Shown piece by piece: positions 18,203 to 26,961 of a stretch of 64,000 bases of DNA; position 1 is the first letter of the stretch, and each line of letters begins with the position of its first letter. The notes below the pieces were generated by a model. That model was not told the DNA's origin and did no database searches. It saw only the letters and a program-made list of their open reading frames with translations. The position numbers and the translations under genes are program-made. The stretch spans positions 4,659,001 to 4,723,000 of the forward strand of contig NZ_LT629705.1 in the NCBI RefSeq assembly GCF_900103875.1. Reading direction: 5' to 3'. This stretch comes from Pseudomonas arsenicoxydans. Lineage in GTDB: Bacteria > Pseudomonadota > Gammaproteobacteria > Pseudomonadales > Pseudomonadaceae.

Positions 18203-19974
18203 ACACCCGAATTCCTTGTCGTGGGCTGCTGCTGGCGACTCATGCTGAGCCCGCCCGGTGCTTGCGCAGTTTTTTCACGTTGCTGTTCCTGAGCGCCGGA
18301 AAGTGCCTTGAGCACCTCTTGGCTGGGGCCGTAGGCCTGCAAACGGCCTTCGTTGAGCACTAGCAATTTGTCGGCCTGGGCCAATGCCGAGGAACGATGG
18401 GTCACCAGAATCACGCTGGTGCCCCGGGCCTTCATGTGCGCGATGGCACCCGCCAGGGCGGCTTCACCCACGGTGTCGAGGTTGGAATTGGGCTCATCGA
18501 GCACCACCAGGCTTGGATTGCCGTACAGCGCACGAGCCAATGCCACCCGTTGTTTCTGACCGCCGGACAGACCGCTGCCGTCCTCCCCCAGCACCGTGTC
18601 GTAGCCTTGTGGCATGCGCAGGATCAGCTCATGCACGCCCGCCTGTTGCGCGGCCTCGACGACTTTTTGCGGATCGGCTTCACGAAACCTGGCGATGTTT
18701 TCGGCGATGCTGCCGCTGAACAATTCGATGTCCTGCGGCAAGTAGCCGATGTACGGGCCGAGGTCGTCGCGGTTCCAACGATGGATGTCGGCGCCGTCGA
18801 GCCGCACGGTGCCGCCCAGGGTTGGCCAGACGCCGACCAGCACCCGGGCCAGGGTCGATTTACCGGAGCCGGAAGCGCCGAGCACGCCCATGACTTCCCC
18901 GGCGCCCAGGCTGAAATTGACCATGTGCAAGGTCGCGGCGCGCCGCCCCGGCGGACCCGCACTGACCTGTTCAAAGGTGATCTGCCCCTTCGGTGCCGGC
19001 AGTGCCATCGCCTCGTCACTCGGCGGAAAAGCTTGCAGCAAAGCATCAAGACGGCGGTAAGCGAGCTTGGCGCCGCTCCATTGTTTCCAGACCGCGATCA
19101 ATTGATCGATGGGACTGAGGACGCGGCCCATCAGAATGGACCCGGCGATCATCATCCCGGCGGTCATATCGCCCTTGATGACCAGCAACGCCCCCAGGCC
19201 CAGCACCAAAGATTGCAGGCACAGACGCAAGGTTTTGCTCAGGGAGCTGATGACGGCGCCGGTGTCGCTGGCCTGATTCTGCAGACCGAGGAAGCGCGAG
19301 TGCACTTGGAACCAACGCTTGCGCAACACCCCGAGCATGCCCATCGCCTGGATGGTTTCGGCATTGTGCAGATGGCTGGTCGCCAGTTGGCTGGACTTCT
19401 GGGAAAAACCCGCGGCCTCCCCCAACGGCTTTTTAGTCATCGCCTCGTTGAGGCATGCCAAGCCGATCAGCAACACCGCGCCCGCGGTGGCCAATACGCC
19501 GAGCCAAACGTTGAACAGGAAAATAACGAACAGGTACACCGGGAACCACGGCGCATCGAAGAACGCGAACAGCGCAGGACCGGTGACGAATTGGCGAATG
19601 TGGGTCAGGTCCCCGAGGGATTGCCCGGCGTTGCCTTCGCCTTTGAACAGGTTGCGTTCGAACGCGGCCTGATACACCCGCAAATTGAAGCGCCGCTCCA
19701 ACTGGCTGCCGATGCGAATAACGATGAAGCTGCGCACGACCTCAAGCAAACCGATGAAGGCAAAGAACCCGACCACCATCAGTGACAACATGGCCAGGGT
19801 AGTTTCGTTTTGCGAAGACAGCACGCGATCATAGACCTGGAGCATGTAAATCGACGGGACCAGCATCAATACGTTAATTAACGCGGTGAAACACCCTACG
19901 CTGATCAGGATGCTCTTGTAGTCGCCCAAGGCTTTGAATAGTGGTGCGGTGGCTGGGCTCTTTGCCATCTTCAT
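18199..19974 (-). CDS. aprD: Type I secretion ABC transporter AprD
   Basis: A 591-residue half-transporter: about six membrane helices in residues 20-290, then a nucleotide-binding domain with Walker A G-A-S-G-S-G-K-S-T (366-374), signature L-S-G-G-Q-K-Q-R (469-476) and Walker B V-V-L-D-E-P (490-495). It powers secretion of RTX proteins that carry C-terminal signals. The ATG at 19974 has AGGAAG eight bases upstream. There is no N-terminal C39-like domain, as expected for this clade. Confidence 0.95.
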   Translation of the reverse strand: MKMAKSPATAPLFKALGDYKSILISVGCFTALINVLMLVPSIYMLQVYDRVLSSQNETTLAMLSLMVVGFFAFIGLLEVVRSFIVIRIGSQLERRFNLRVYQAAFERNLFKGEGNAGQSLGDLTHIRQFVTGPALFAFFDAPWFPVYLFVIFLFNVWLGVLATAGAVLLIGLACLNEAMTKKPLGEAAGFSQKSSQLATSHLHNAETIQAMGMLGVLRKRWFQVHSRFLGLQNQASDTGAVISSLSKTLRLCLQSLVLGLGALLVIKGDMTAGMMIAGSILMGRVLSPIDQLIAVWKQWSGAKLAYRRLDALLQAFPPSDEAMALPAPKGQITFEQVSAGPPGRRAATLHMVNFSLGAGEVMGVLGASGSGKSTLARVLVGVWPTLGGTVRLDGADIHRWNRDDLGPYIGYLPQDIELFSGSIAENIARFREADPQKVVEAAQQAGVHELILRMPQGYDTVLGEDGSGLSGGQKQRVALARALYGNPSLVVLDEPNSNLDTVGEAALAGAIAHMKARGTSVILVTHRSSALAQADKLLVLNEGRLQAYGPSQEVLKALSGAQEQQREKTAQAPGGLSMSRQQQPTTRNSGV

Positions 19975-20148
19975 GGGTTCTTCCTGAGGTGTTATTCCCC
20001 GTCATACCTGACGAAGTCTCCAGTAACTGTTCGTGCAGAAGCCGCTATAGGTTTGGAGCACTAGCGCTTACAAACCAATAACAACTTTTAATCTGGTTTA
20101 GTGCTTATCACGATAATGACTGTCACGCTTTTCGCTGCTGTCTGTTTA

Positions 20149-20574
20149 TTACTGCGTCTGACGCACAAGTGTTATGACCTGAGCGGATTTCAATGTGGCT
20201 GCATAAGAACCATCACGCTGGCGGCTGAGAAACAGAATCTTGGAACCTTCGTTACCGGTAATCGCAATACCGTCCGGCTCGGTGAACCAACCGATCGCTT
20301 TTTCACCCGCCAGCCATGCGCTTAAACAATCTGCGCCTTCACCCAGCGTTTGCTTCAGCTGGAAGTCGATGACGCACACATTGGATGGTTTGTCCTGCAA
20401 TGCCAGCGACTCTGATGAGTCATCCCTGGCACTCAAGGTTGCCTGCCATTTGCCGGCCAGTTCCGAGGGATCTGTCAATTTCAAACTACTTGCCATGGCG
20501 GTCTCTCCAATGAAAATCATGAACGTCGCCAGAAGCCACGCGGTTGTTCGACGGATCAAGGCCTTATGAGCCAT
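20149..20574 (-). CDS. aprI: Periplasmic alkaline-protease inhibitor AprI (I38)
   Basis: A 141-residue exported inhibitor. The signal peptide ends T-A-M-A and the mature protein starts S-S-L-K-L, the N-terminal strand that inserts into the protease active site; L-A-G-K-W follows. Two Cys, in N-V-C-V and A-D-C-L, would form the family's disulfide. It protects the cell from prematurely active AprA. The start is the ATG at 20574 because only that one gives a normal signal peptide; the open frame runs back to 20685 inside the aprA end. It sits 76 bases after aprA. Confidence 0.92.
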   Translation of the reverse strand: MAHKALIRRTTAWLLATFMIFIGETAMASSLKLTDPSELAGKWQATLSARDDSSESLALQDKPSNVCVIDFQLKQTLGEGADCLSAWLAGEKAIGWFTEPDGIAITGNEGSKILFLSRQRDGSYAATLKSAQVITLVRQTQ

Positions 20575-20650
20575 AGGTTGTTGTACTCCAGCTTGCAGGC
20601 TTTTTGCGCAGAGGGCAGCGCATCGGCGCCACCCTCCTTTTCGCATCACA

Positions 20651-22099
20651 TTACGCGGCGATGTCCGAGAACGCCGCCTGGCCAACGGTGCTGACCAGGA
20701 AATCAGCCACGCCGTGCCCGGAGAAGTCCACCGACAACAGGCTGTTACCGCCCGACGAGGTCAACACCGCATCGCCTGCCGCACCGGTGAACGAATTCAC
20801 GAAGTGCAGGCCGGCGCCCTTGGTGATGCCGGTCAGGTCGATCTTGTCCAGGCCGCTGACAAAATCGAGGATCTGGTCGGCAACACCTGGCTTGGAATCG
20901 CTGCTGGCCGCGAACACAAAGGTGTCCGACCCAGCGCCGCCCCACAGTTTGTCCGCGCCGCCCGCGCCGTAGAGGATGTCGTTGCCGGCACCGCCCTTCA
21001 GCTCGTTGGACACGCCATTACCAATCAACAGGTCGTTGCCCGAACCGCCAATCGCGTTCTCGATGGTTGCGCCCTTGGCAATGGACACGTTGCCCACCAG
21101 GCCACCGACATCGGAGAACGAGGCTTCATTGAGGTTGATCTTCTGGTTCTGGGTGAAACCGGAGAAATCCAGCGTGTCTTTGCCGCCCGCATCCCAGACC
21201 GAGAACACGACCTTGTCCGACGACGAAGACGCGCTCAGGAAGTCGCGACCAGCGTTGGAGTTGAAGCCATAGGTGGTGTCACCGGTGCGGGTGGTGGTGT
21301 TGGCGCCGTAGAGTTTCTGGATCGCAGCAATGTCGTCCATCAACGGCCCGGACGAATACGCTTCGACACCGCCCTTGCTGAAGTTCTGGCTGGTATTGCT
21401 TTCACTCCAGTAGCTCATGACGCTGTAGCCGCGGGTGTCTTGCCCGTAGGAAGCGTCATTGTAGGTCGGCGCACCTTCACCGGCGTTGTAGTCGCCAGGG
21501 TGGGCCAGGCCCAGGGTGTGACCGATTTCGTGCGTCAGGGTTTGACGACCGTAATTGTTCAGGTCCGGCGTCTTGTTCGGCGTGTAGCTGCTGTTGGTCA
21601 GGTACCACGAAGAACCGTCGTAACCTGCGCCCGTGCCAGGCAGATAGGCAAACGCCGCTGCGCCGTCCTGACCGCCGCTGTAGTTGCCGAAAGTCATGTG
21701 ACCGTCGCCGCCCGTGGCCTTTTCAGCAAAGGTGACATTGGCGACGTCAGCCCAGGATTGCATGGCGAGCACAGCCTGGGCTTTTTGTTGCGAGCTGAAC
21801 TGACTGAAGCCGGTAATCCCATGCTTGTTCATGGTGCTCGATGACGCCGAGGTCAGGAACGTATAGGTCAGTTCGATTTTGCCGCTGCCGTCCTTGTCCT
21901 GGTAAGCAGCGCCGTCGCGCAGCAATTGGGTCGCTGCCTGGTCGACGGAATAGGAGGGTTTGCCATTGACCGTGAGATTGCCACCCCGGTCATACTGATG
22001 GCTGAAGCTGTCGATCTGGCTGTAAGCGGAACTGGGAGCAGCCAATGGCGCAAAGGCCTGTTCAGCAAGACCGATAGCGTTATCTTTTACTTTCGACAT
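20651..22099 (-). CDS. aprA: Serralysin-type extracellular alkaline metalloprotease AprA/AprX
   Basis: A 482-residue M10B zinc protease with no Sec signal. The zinc site [11 protein letters not shown] spans 190-200 and the Met-turn S-V-M-S-Y lies at about 226-230. RTX repeats (G-G-x-G-N-D, 350-395) bind calcium and drive folding outside the cell; the C-terminal secretion signal ends F-S-D-I-A-A. It is the dairy-spoilage enzyme called AprX in fluorescens strains. The start is the ATG at 22099, preceded by AAGGAAG, which also forms a good Rsm-binding motif. Confidence 0.95.
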   Translation of the reverse strand: MSKVKDNAIGLAEQAFAPLAAPSSAYSQIDSFSHQYDRGGNLTVNGKPSYSVDQAATQLLRDGAAYQDKDGSGKIELTYTFLTSASSSTMNKHGITGFSQFSSQQKAQAVLAMQSWADVANVTFAEKATGGDGHMTFGNYSGGQDGAAAFAYLPGTGAGYDGSSWYLTNSSYTPNKTPDLNNYGRQTLTHEIGHTLGLAHPGDYNAGEGAPTYNDASYGQDTRGYSVMSYWSESNTSQNFSKGGVEAYSSGPLMDDIAAIQKLYGANTTTRTGDTTYGFNSNAGRDFLSASSSSDKVVFSVWDAGGKDTLDFSGFTQNQKINLNEASFSDVGGLVGNVSIAKGATIENAIGGSGNDLLIGNGVSNELKGGAGNDILYGAGGADKLWGGAGSDTFVFAASSDSKPGVADQILDFVSGLDKIDLTGITKGAGLHFVNSFTGAAGDAVLTSSGGNSLLSVDFSGHGVADFLVSTVGQAAFSDIAA

Positions 22100-22105
22100 A
22101 AACAC

Positions 22106-22115
22106 ACTTCCTTGT
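22106..22115 (-). promoter_or_regulatory. RsmA/RsmE binding motif over the aprA ribosome site
   Basis: On the minus strand the leader reads ACAAGGAAGT, matching the A/U-CANGGANG-U/A consensus bound by RsmA/CsrA proteins at every position, with the Shine-Dalgarno GGA inside it. The aprA mRNA of related strains is known to be repressed by RsmA/RsmE and released by the Gac/Rsm pathway. Confidence 0.7.
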
Positions 22116-22561
22116 TTAGCAATGGAACAGTTTTTTTCAGATAGCGACAATCTCTGGCGAGATCGTCCTATCACTCGCCCAATGAAGGCGAAAGAAAACT
22201 GACACAATTCGAAATCAAACGTCTACTGTTTTTTTGACGTCAAATTGTGCTGTTCCAGCAAGTACCCGGAAACAATGCATGCGCTGTCGAAATAATGTTG
22301 TAAATAGGTCGCTTCGGGGAGATTGTCTGACAACTGCGTATTTAAATATTAAATAGGCCTAAGTTGTTTTATGGCTAAGGCGTCTCATTTTTTCGGACTT
22401 ATTAGTATCAGTGCCAGCGAATTGATATCAGTTTATTTATATTTGATGGGATTTGGAAAACGGCCAATACGAAGGTGACCAGCATTCAAGCAGTAAGGTA
22501 TTCCATTGCCTCCTGACCATTGAAAGGAGGCTCGGAATCTACTGCATTGCCAGCCTGCCCC
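22116..22561. other. AT-rich aprA upstream / binding-protein downstream region
   Basis: No gene is seen. The stretch 22200-22480 is distinctly AT-rich compared with the surroundings, as expected for the aprA promoter and upstream control region. A short hairpin GCCTCC/GGAGGC (22508-22513 and 22526-22531) lies near the upstream-oriented junction but lacks a T-run. Confidence 0.5.
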
Positions 22562-24062
<1,501 letters not shown>

Positions 24063-24091
24063 GGGAGTACCTGTGGTGTGAGAAGCGCTGT

Positions 24092-25498
24092 TTACTGCAT
24101 GAAACCTTCCATGAACCCCGCCACCTTGCTGGCCAGCTTGCGCCGCCACGGGGCAGTGGCCGGGTTGGCCAGGGTCTGGTCTTCGTGGACGAAGCTGCGG
24201 ATGATCGCGTTGTAGCCCAGCCAGCGGCAGGGTTCCGGTTCCCAGGTCCTGAGCGTGTCGAGACCGCCTTGAGACATGACCCACGGCTGGCGGACCAATT
24301 CGGTATCACGCTGCAGAATCAGATCGGCCAGGGTTCTGCCGCCCAGGTTGCTGGCACCGACGCCCTCCCCGCCATAACCGCCGGACAAGGCAATGCCGCT
24401 GGCGTGATCGCAGAGCATGTGCGGTTTGAAGTGTCGGGACATGCCCAGGTTGCCGCCCCACGCATGGGTGATCCGCACGTTCCTGAGTTGCGGGAAGAGC
24501 TCGCTGAACAGGTAGCGCCGCAGCTCCACTTCGCGGGTGGTCAAATCGAAGTCGTGCCGCAGCTTGCCGGCAAACTGATAACCGCCACGGGCGCCGAACA
24601 CCAACCGGTTATCCGCCGTGCGCTGACCGTAAGTGACCTGGCGGCTGCTTTCGCTGAATGCCTGGCCACGGCTGAGACCGATTTCGTCCCAGGTCGCGGC
24701 GGACAACGGCTCGGTAGCCACCATCAGGCTTTGCACCGGCAACTGATAGCGGCCCAGTGGCGGCAACGTCGTTGCGTACCCTTCTACGGCGGGGACGATC
24801 CAGCGACTGCGGACCTGCGCCTTGTCGGTACGCAACGACCCCGACTGCCACTGGGTGACCGCGCTGTTTTCATAAATCTTGACGCCCATGCGCTCCACCG
24901 TTCTGGCCAGCCCTCGCACTAACTTTGCCGGGTGAATGGTCGCAACGTGCGGTGCATAGATACCGCCATAAGGCTTGGCAACTCTGATCTGTTGCGCCAG
25001 TTGCTCCGGACTGAGCCAGCGATAGTCGCTTTCGGTCAGGCCCTGGCTGTAGAGCTTGTCCAGATAGTGGCGCAGGCTGGCTTCCTGCTCGGGATAACGA
25101 GCTGCACAGTAGAGCACCCCACCTTTCAGATAATCACAGTCGATGCCTTCACGTTCGAGGACAATTTCCACCTCATCTGGAATTTCGTGCAGCAAATCGA
25201 AGGACGCGCGGCGCTGTTCAGGGGGCAAGCCGGCCAGCAGGCGATCTTCGCCCAGCAGGTTGCCCATCAACCAGCCGCCATTACGACCCGATGCGCCAAA
25301 GCCAGCGGTCTGCGCTTCGACGATGGCGATATCCAGGCTGGGTGCCAGGCGCTTGAGGTAATACGCGGTCCAGAGCCCGGTGTAACCCGCGCCGATGATC
25401 GCCACGTCGACGTCCAGATCGCGCTCCAGCGCGGGACGTGCCAGCAAAGGCTCGTCGAGTTGATCCATCCACAAACTGATCGTGCGCCACGCCGACAT
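24092..25498 (-). CDS. FAD-dependent amine oxidase (PuuB/DAO family)
   Basis: A 468-residue flavoprotein with an N-terminal dinucleotide-binding loop I-I-G-A-G-Y-T-G-L (about 33-41), the G-A-S-G-R-N-G-G motif (about 70-77) of the DAO/gamma-glutamylputrescine oxidase group, and a C-terminal G-G-Y-G-G-E-G-V FAD-closing segment. It probably oxidises a (glutamylated) amine, yielding an aldehyde and peroxide. The ATG at 25498 with GGAG upstream is preferred to a GTG at 25513. It is placed with the cupin and PotF-like gene, which suggests amine uptake and catabolism. Confidence 0.85.
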   Translation of the reverse strand: MSAWRTISLWMDQLDEPLLARPALERDLDVDVAIIGAGYTGLWTAYYLKRLAPSLDIAIVEAQTAGFGASGRNGGWLMGNLLGEDRLLAGLPPEQRRASFDLLHEIPDEVEIVLEREGIDCDYLKGGVLYCAARYPEQEASLRHYLDKLYSQGLTESDYRWLSPEQLAQQIRVAKPYGGIYAPHVATIHPAKLVRGLARTVERMGVKIYENSAVTQWQSGSLRTDKAQVRSRWIVPAVEGYATTLPPLGRYQLPVQSLMVATEPLSAATWDEIGLSRGQAFSESSRQVTYGQRTADNRLVFGARGGYQFAGKLRHDFDLTTREVELRRYLFSELFPQLRNVRITHAWGGNLGMSRHFKPHMLCDHASGIALSGGYGGEGVGASNLGGRTLADLILQRDTELVRQPWVMSQGGLDTLRTWEPEPCRWLGYNAIIRSFVHEDQTLANPATAPWRRKLASKVAGFMEGFMQ

Positions 25499-25548
25499 GC
25501 CAGACTCCGCCACTCAAACTTCGATGGCGTCGATCCTAGTGCGTGGGC

Positions 25549-26364
25549 TCAGGGGCTGTCTTGCGCGCGTGCACGCAAAGAAATTTGTTTGGCGTAGGCC
25601 TTCGGTGACAGGCCCGTGTGTTGGCGGAAACAGGTGTAGAACGCCGATAACGAATTGAAGCCGGCGGCGAAAGCCAGTTCATCGACGCGCACGGGCGGCG
25701 TGGCAGCGTTTAGCGCGGCGAGCAAATGTTGCAGGCGCGCCCGGTTAACGTAGCGGTAGAAGCTCTGGCCCAACACCTGATTGAGCAGGTACGAAATCTG
25801 GTTGCGGCTGTAGCCGCACTCTTTCGCCACCCGCTGCAGGTCGAGCTCGGGGTCCAGATAAGGCTGTTGACGCTCGAAATACTGTTGCAGGTCTTGCGCC
25901 ATGAAACTCAGCTGCCGCGGTGAAAGCCCCAGGCGACTGGCTGCCGGGCGCACATTCGCGGCCGTGTGGCTTTGCGCCTGTTCACGCACCAGCGAGGCGT
26001 ATTCATTGACGCGCCAGATCAATCCGTCGCGCACCGTAATCGCCTCGCTGGAACGGAACGACACCAGCCCCTCGCTGCCGCGCAACGTCATCTGGTACTG
26101 GATAAACGCGGTGTTGCCGTCCAGGCGAATGCGATCCGAGTGTTCAAGCGCTTCGTCCGGGTTGCGCGGCATGCTGTCACGCACGTACTGACGCAGTTCG
26201 TCGAGCCCCATGACCCGATTCTGGAAAAAGTCGTTGTACTGAATGTCCGGGTGATAAAGCGCCATCACGCCGTCCAGATCACGGTGTTTCCAGCACAAGT
26301 GGTAGCGCATGACCGTCTCGCCCGTGGCCTGGGCTTGCAGCGGGCCATCATCATCGGCGTGCAT
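25549..26364 (-). CDS. AraC-family regulator with N-terminal SnoaL-like domain
   Basis: A 271-residue protein. Residues about 10-125 form an NTF2/SnoaL-like fold (R-Y-H-L-C-W-K-H-R-D-L-D-G-V, then L-I-W-R-V-N-E-Y) and residues 170-262 carry an AraC double helix-turn-helix ending F-R-Q-H-T-G-L-S-P-K-A-Y. The NTF2-like domain presumably senses a small ligand. It precedes the amine-oxidase gene by 50 bases in the same direction, so it likely controls that set. The ATG at 26364 has only a weak ribosome site. Confidence 0.88.
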   Translation of the reverse strand: MHADDDGPLQAQATGETVMRYHLCWKHRDLDGVMALYHPDIQYNDFFQNRVMGLDELRQYVRDSMPRNPDEALEHSDRIRLDGNTAFIQYQMTLRGSEGLVSFRSSEAITVRDGLIWRVNEYASLVREQAQSHTAANVRPAASRLGLSPRQLSFMAQDLQQYFERQQPYLDPELDLQRVAKECGYSRNQISYLLNQVLGQSFYRYVNRARLQHLLAALNAATPPVRVDELAFAAGFNSLSAFYTCFRQHTGLSPKAYAKQISLRARAQDSP

Positions 26365-26458
26365 AAATGACTCGACGAAAAAAAGCCGAGCTTGCCGAAG
26401 TTCTGTCTCAGCATCAATGAGTGGGCAGAATCAGCCCAGCGCCAAACCACTCCGACAA

Positions 26459-26472
26459 TTGACCCACATCAA
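26459..26472. promoter_or_regulatory. Possible Anr/FNR box
   Basis: TTGACCCACATCAA matches the Anr/FNR consensus TTGAT-N4-ATCAA with one mismatch. It lies in the intergenic space between the AraC gene and the DUF1652 gene, 156 bases before the latter start. Only the motif supports it. Confidence 0.35.
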
Positions 26473-26627
26473 AAAAACCACCGCCAATCGCCAAACGGAC
26501 TGAAAAAAATCACATGGTTTTCACATCTCGGTGCTACTTTTAAAGGCAGTCACCGGTTGAACCATTGAAGGTTCTTCCCTCCTAACATGAGCTAATGGAA
26601 GCGCTCGATGAAGAAGGCGGGCAACAT

Positions 26628-26903
26628 ATGAATAAAGGATCGTTCAGCAAAGTAACGTTTCCAAACGCCTGCCAGCTGATGCGCTGGCATTTTCATCCCA
26701 TGGGATTCGAGGCGAGCATGGATGCGCCGGGCAGCATGATCGCCCGTCTGTTCGACCGCGCCAGTGGCGAGACCATGATCGCCATTGCAGGCATTCCTTG
26801 CGCAACCGTCATGAATGCCGCGGATGTAGAGCGAATAATCGAAGCCGTCGAAGACGAGCTTGAGTCTTTCATTCCACCAGTGGCCCTCAGAAGTTACGCC
26901 TGA
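26628..26903 (+). CDS. DUF1652 protein
   Basis: A 91-residue soluble protein with the layout of the Pseudomonas DUF1652 family: a helix, an F-x-P-M-G-F-E-A segment, a strand-rich middle (L-F-D-R-A-S-G-E-T-M) and a C-terminal helix (V-E-R-I-I-E-A-V-E-D-E). Function is unknown. The ATG at 26628 follows a G-rich stretch; an in-frame ATG at 26595 would add 11 acidic residues. Confidence 0.75.
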   Translation: MNKGSFSKVTFPNACQLMRWHFHPMGFEASMDAPGSMIARLFDRASGETMIAIAGIPCATVMNAADVERIIEAVEDELESFIPPVALRSYA

Positions 26904-26911
26904 AGGTCAAT

Positions 26912-26953
26912 CCCACAAAAAAAAGCCCACATTATGTGGGCTTTTTTTGTGGG
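26912..26953. terminator. Bidirectional intrinsic terminator
   Basis: A perfect hairpin with stem AAAAGCCCAC / GTGGGCTTTT and loop ATTAT, flanked by A-run on the left and T-run on the right, extending to CCCAC/GTGGG. It serves the DUF1652 gene and the convergent helicase gene. Confidence 0.92.
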
Positions 26954-26961
26954 CGGCGGAG

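Noticed and set aside
20575..20685. Longer start for the protease inhibitor inside the aprA end
   Set aside because: The extra 37 residues are Arg-rich and would destroy the signal peptide.
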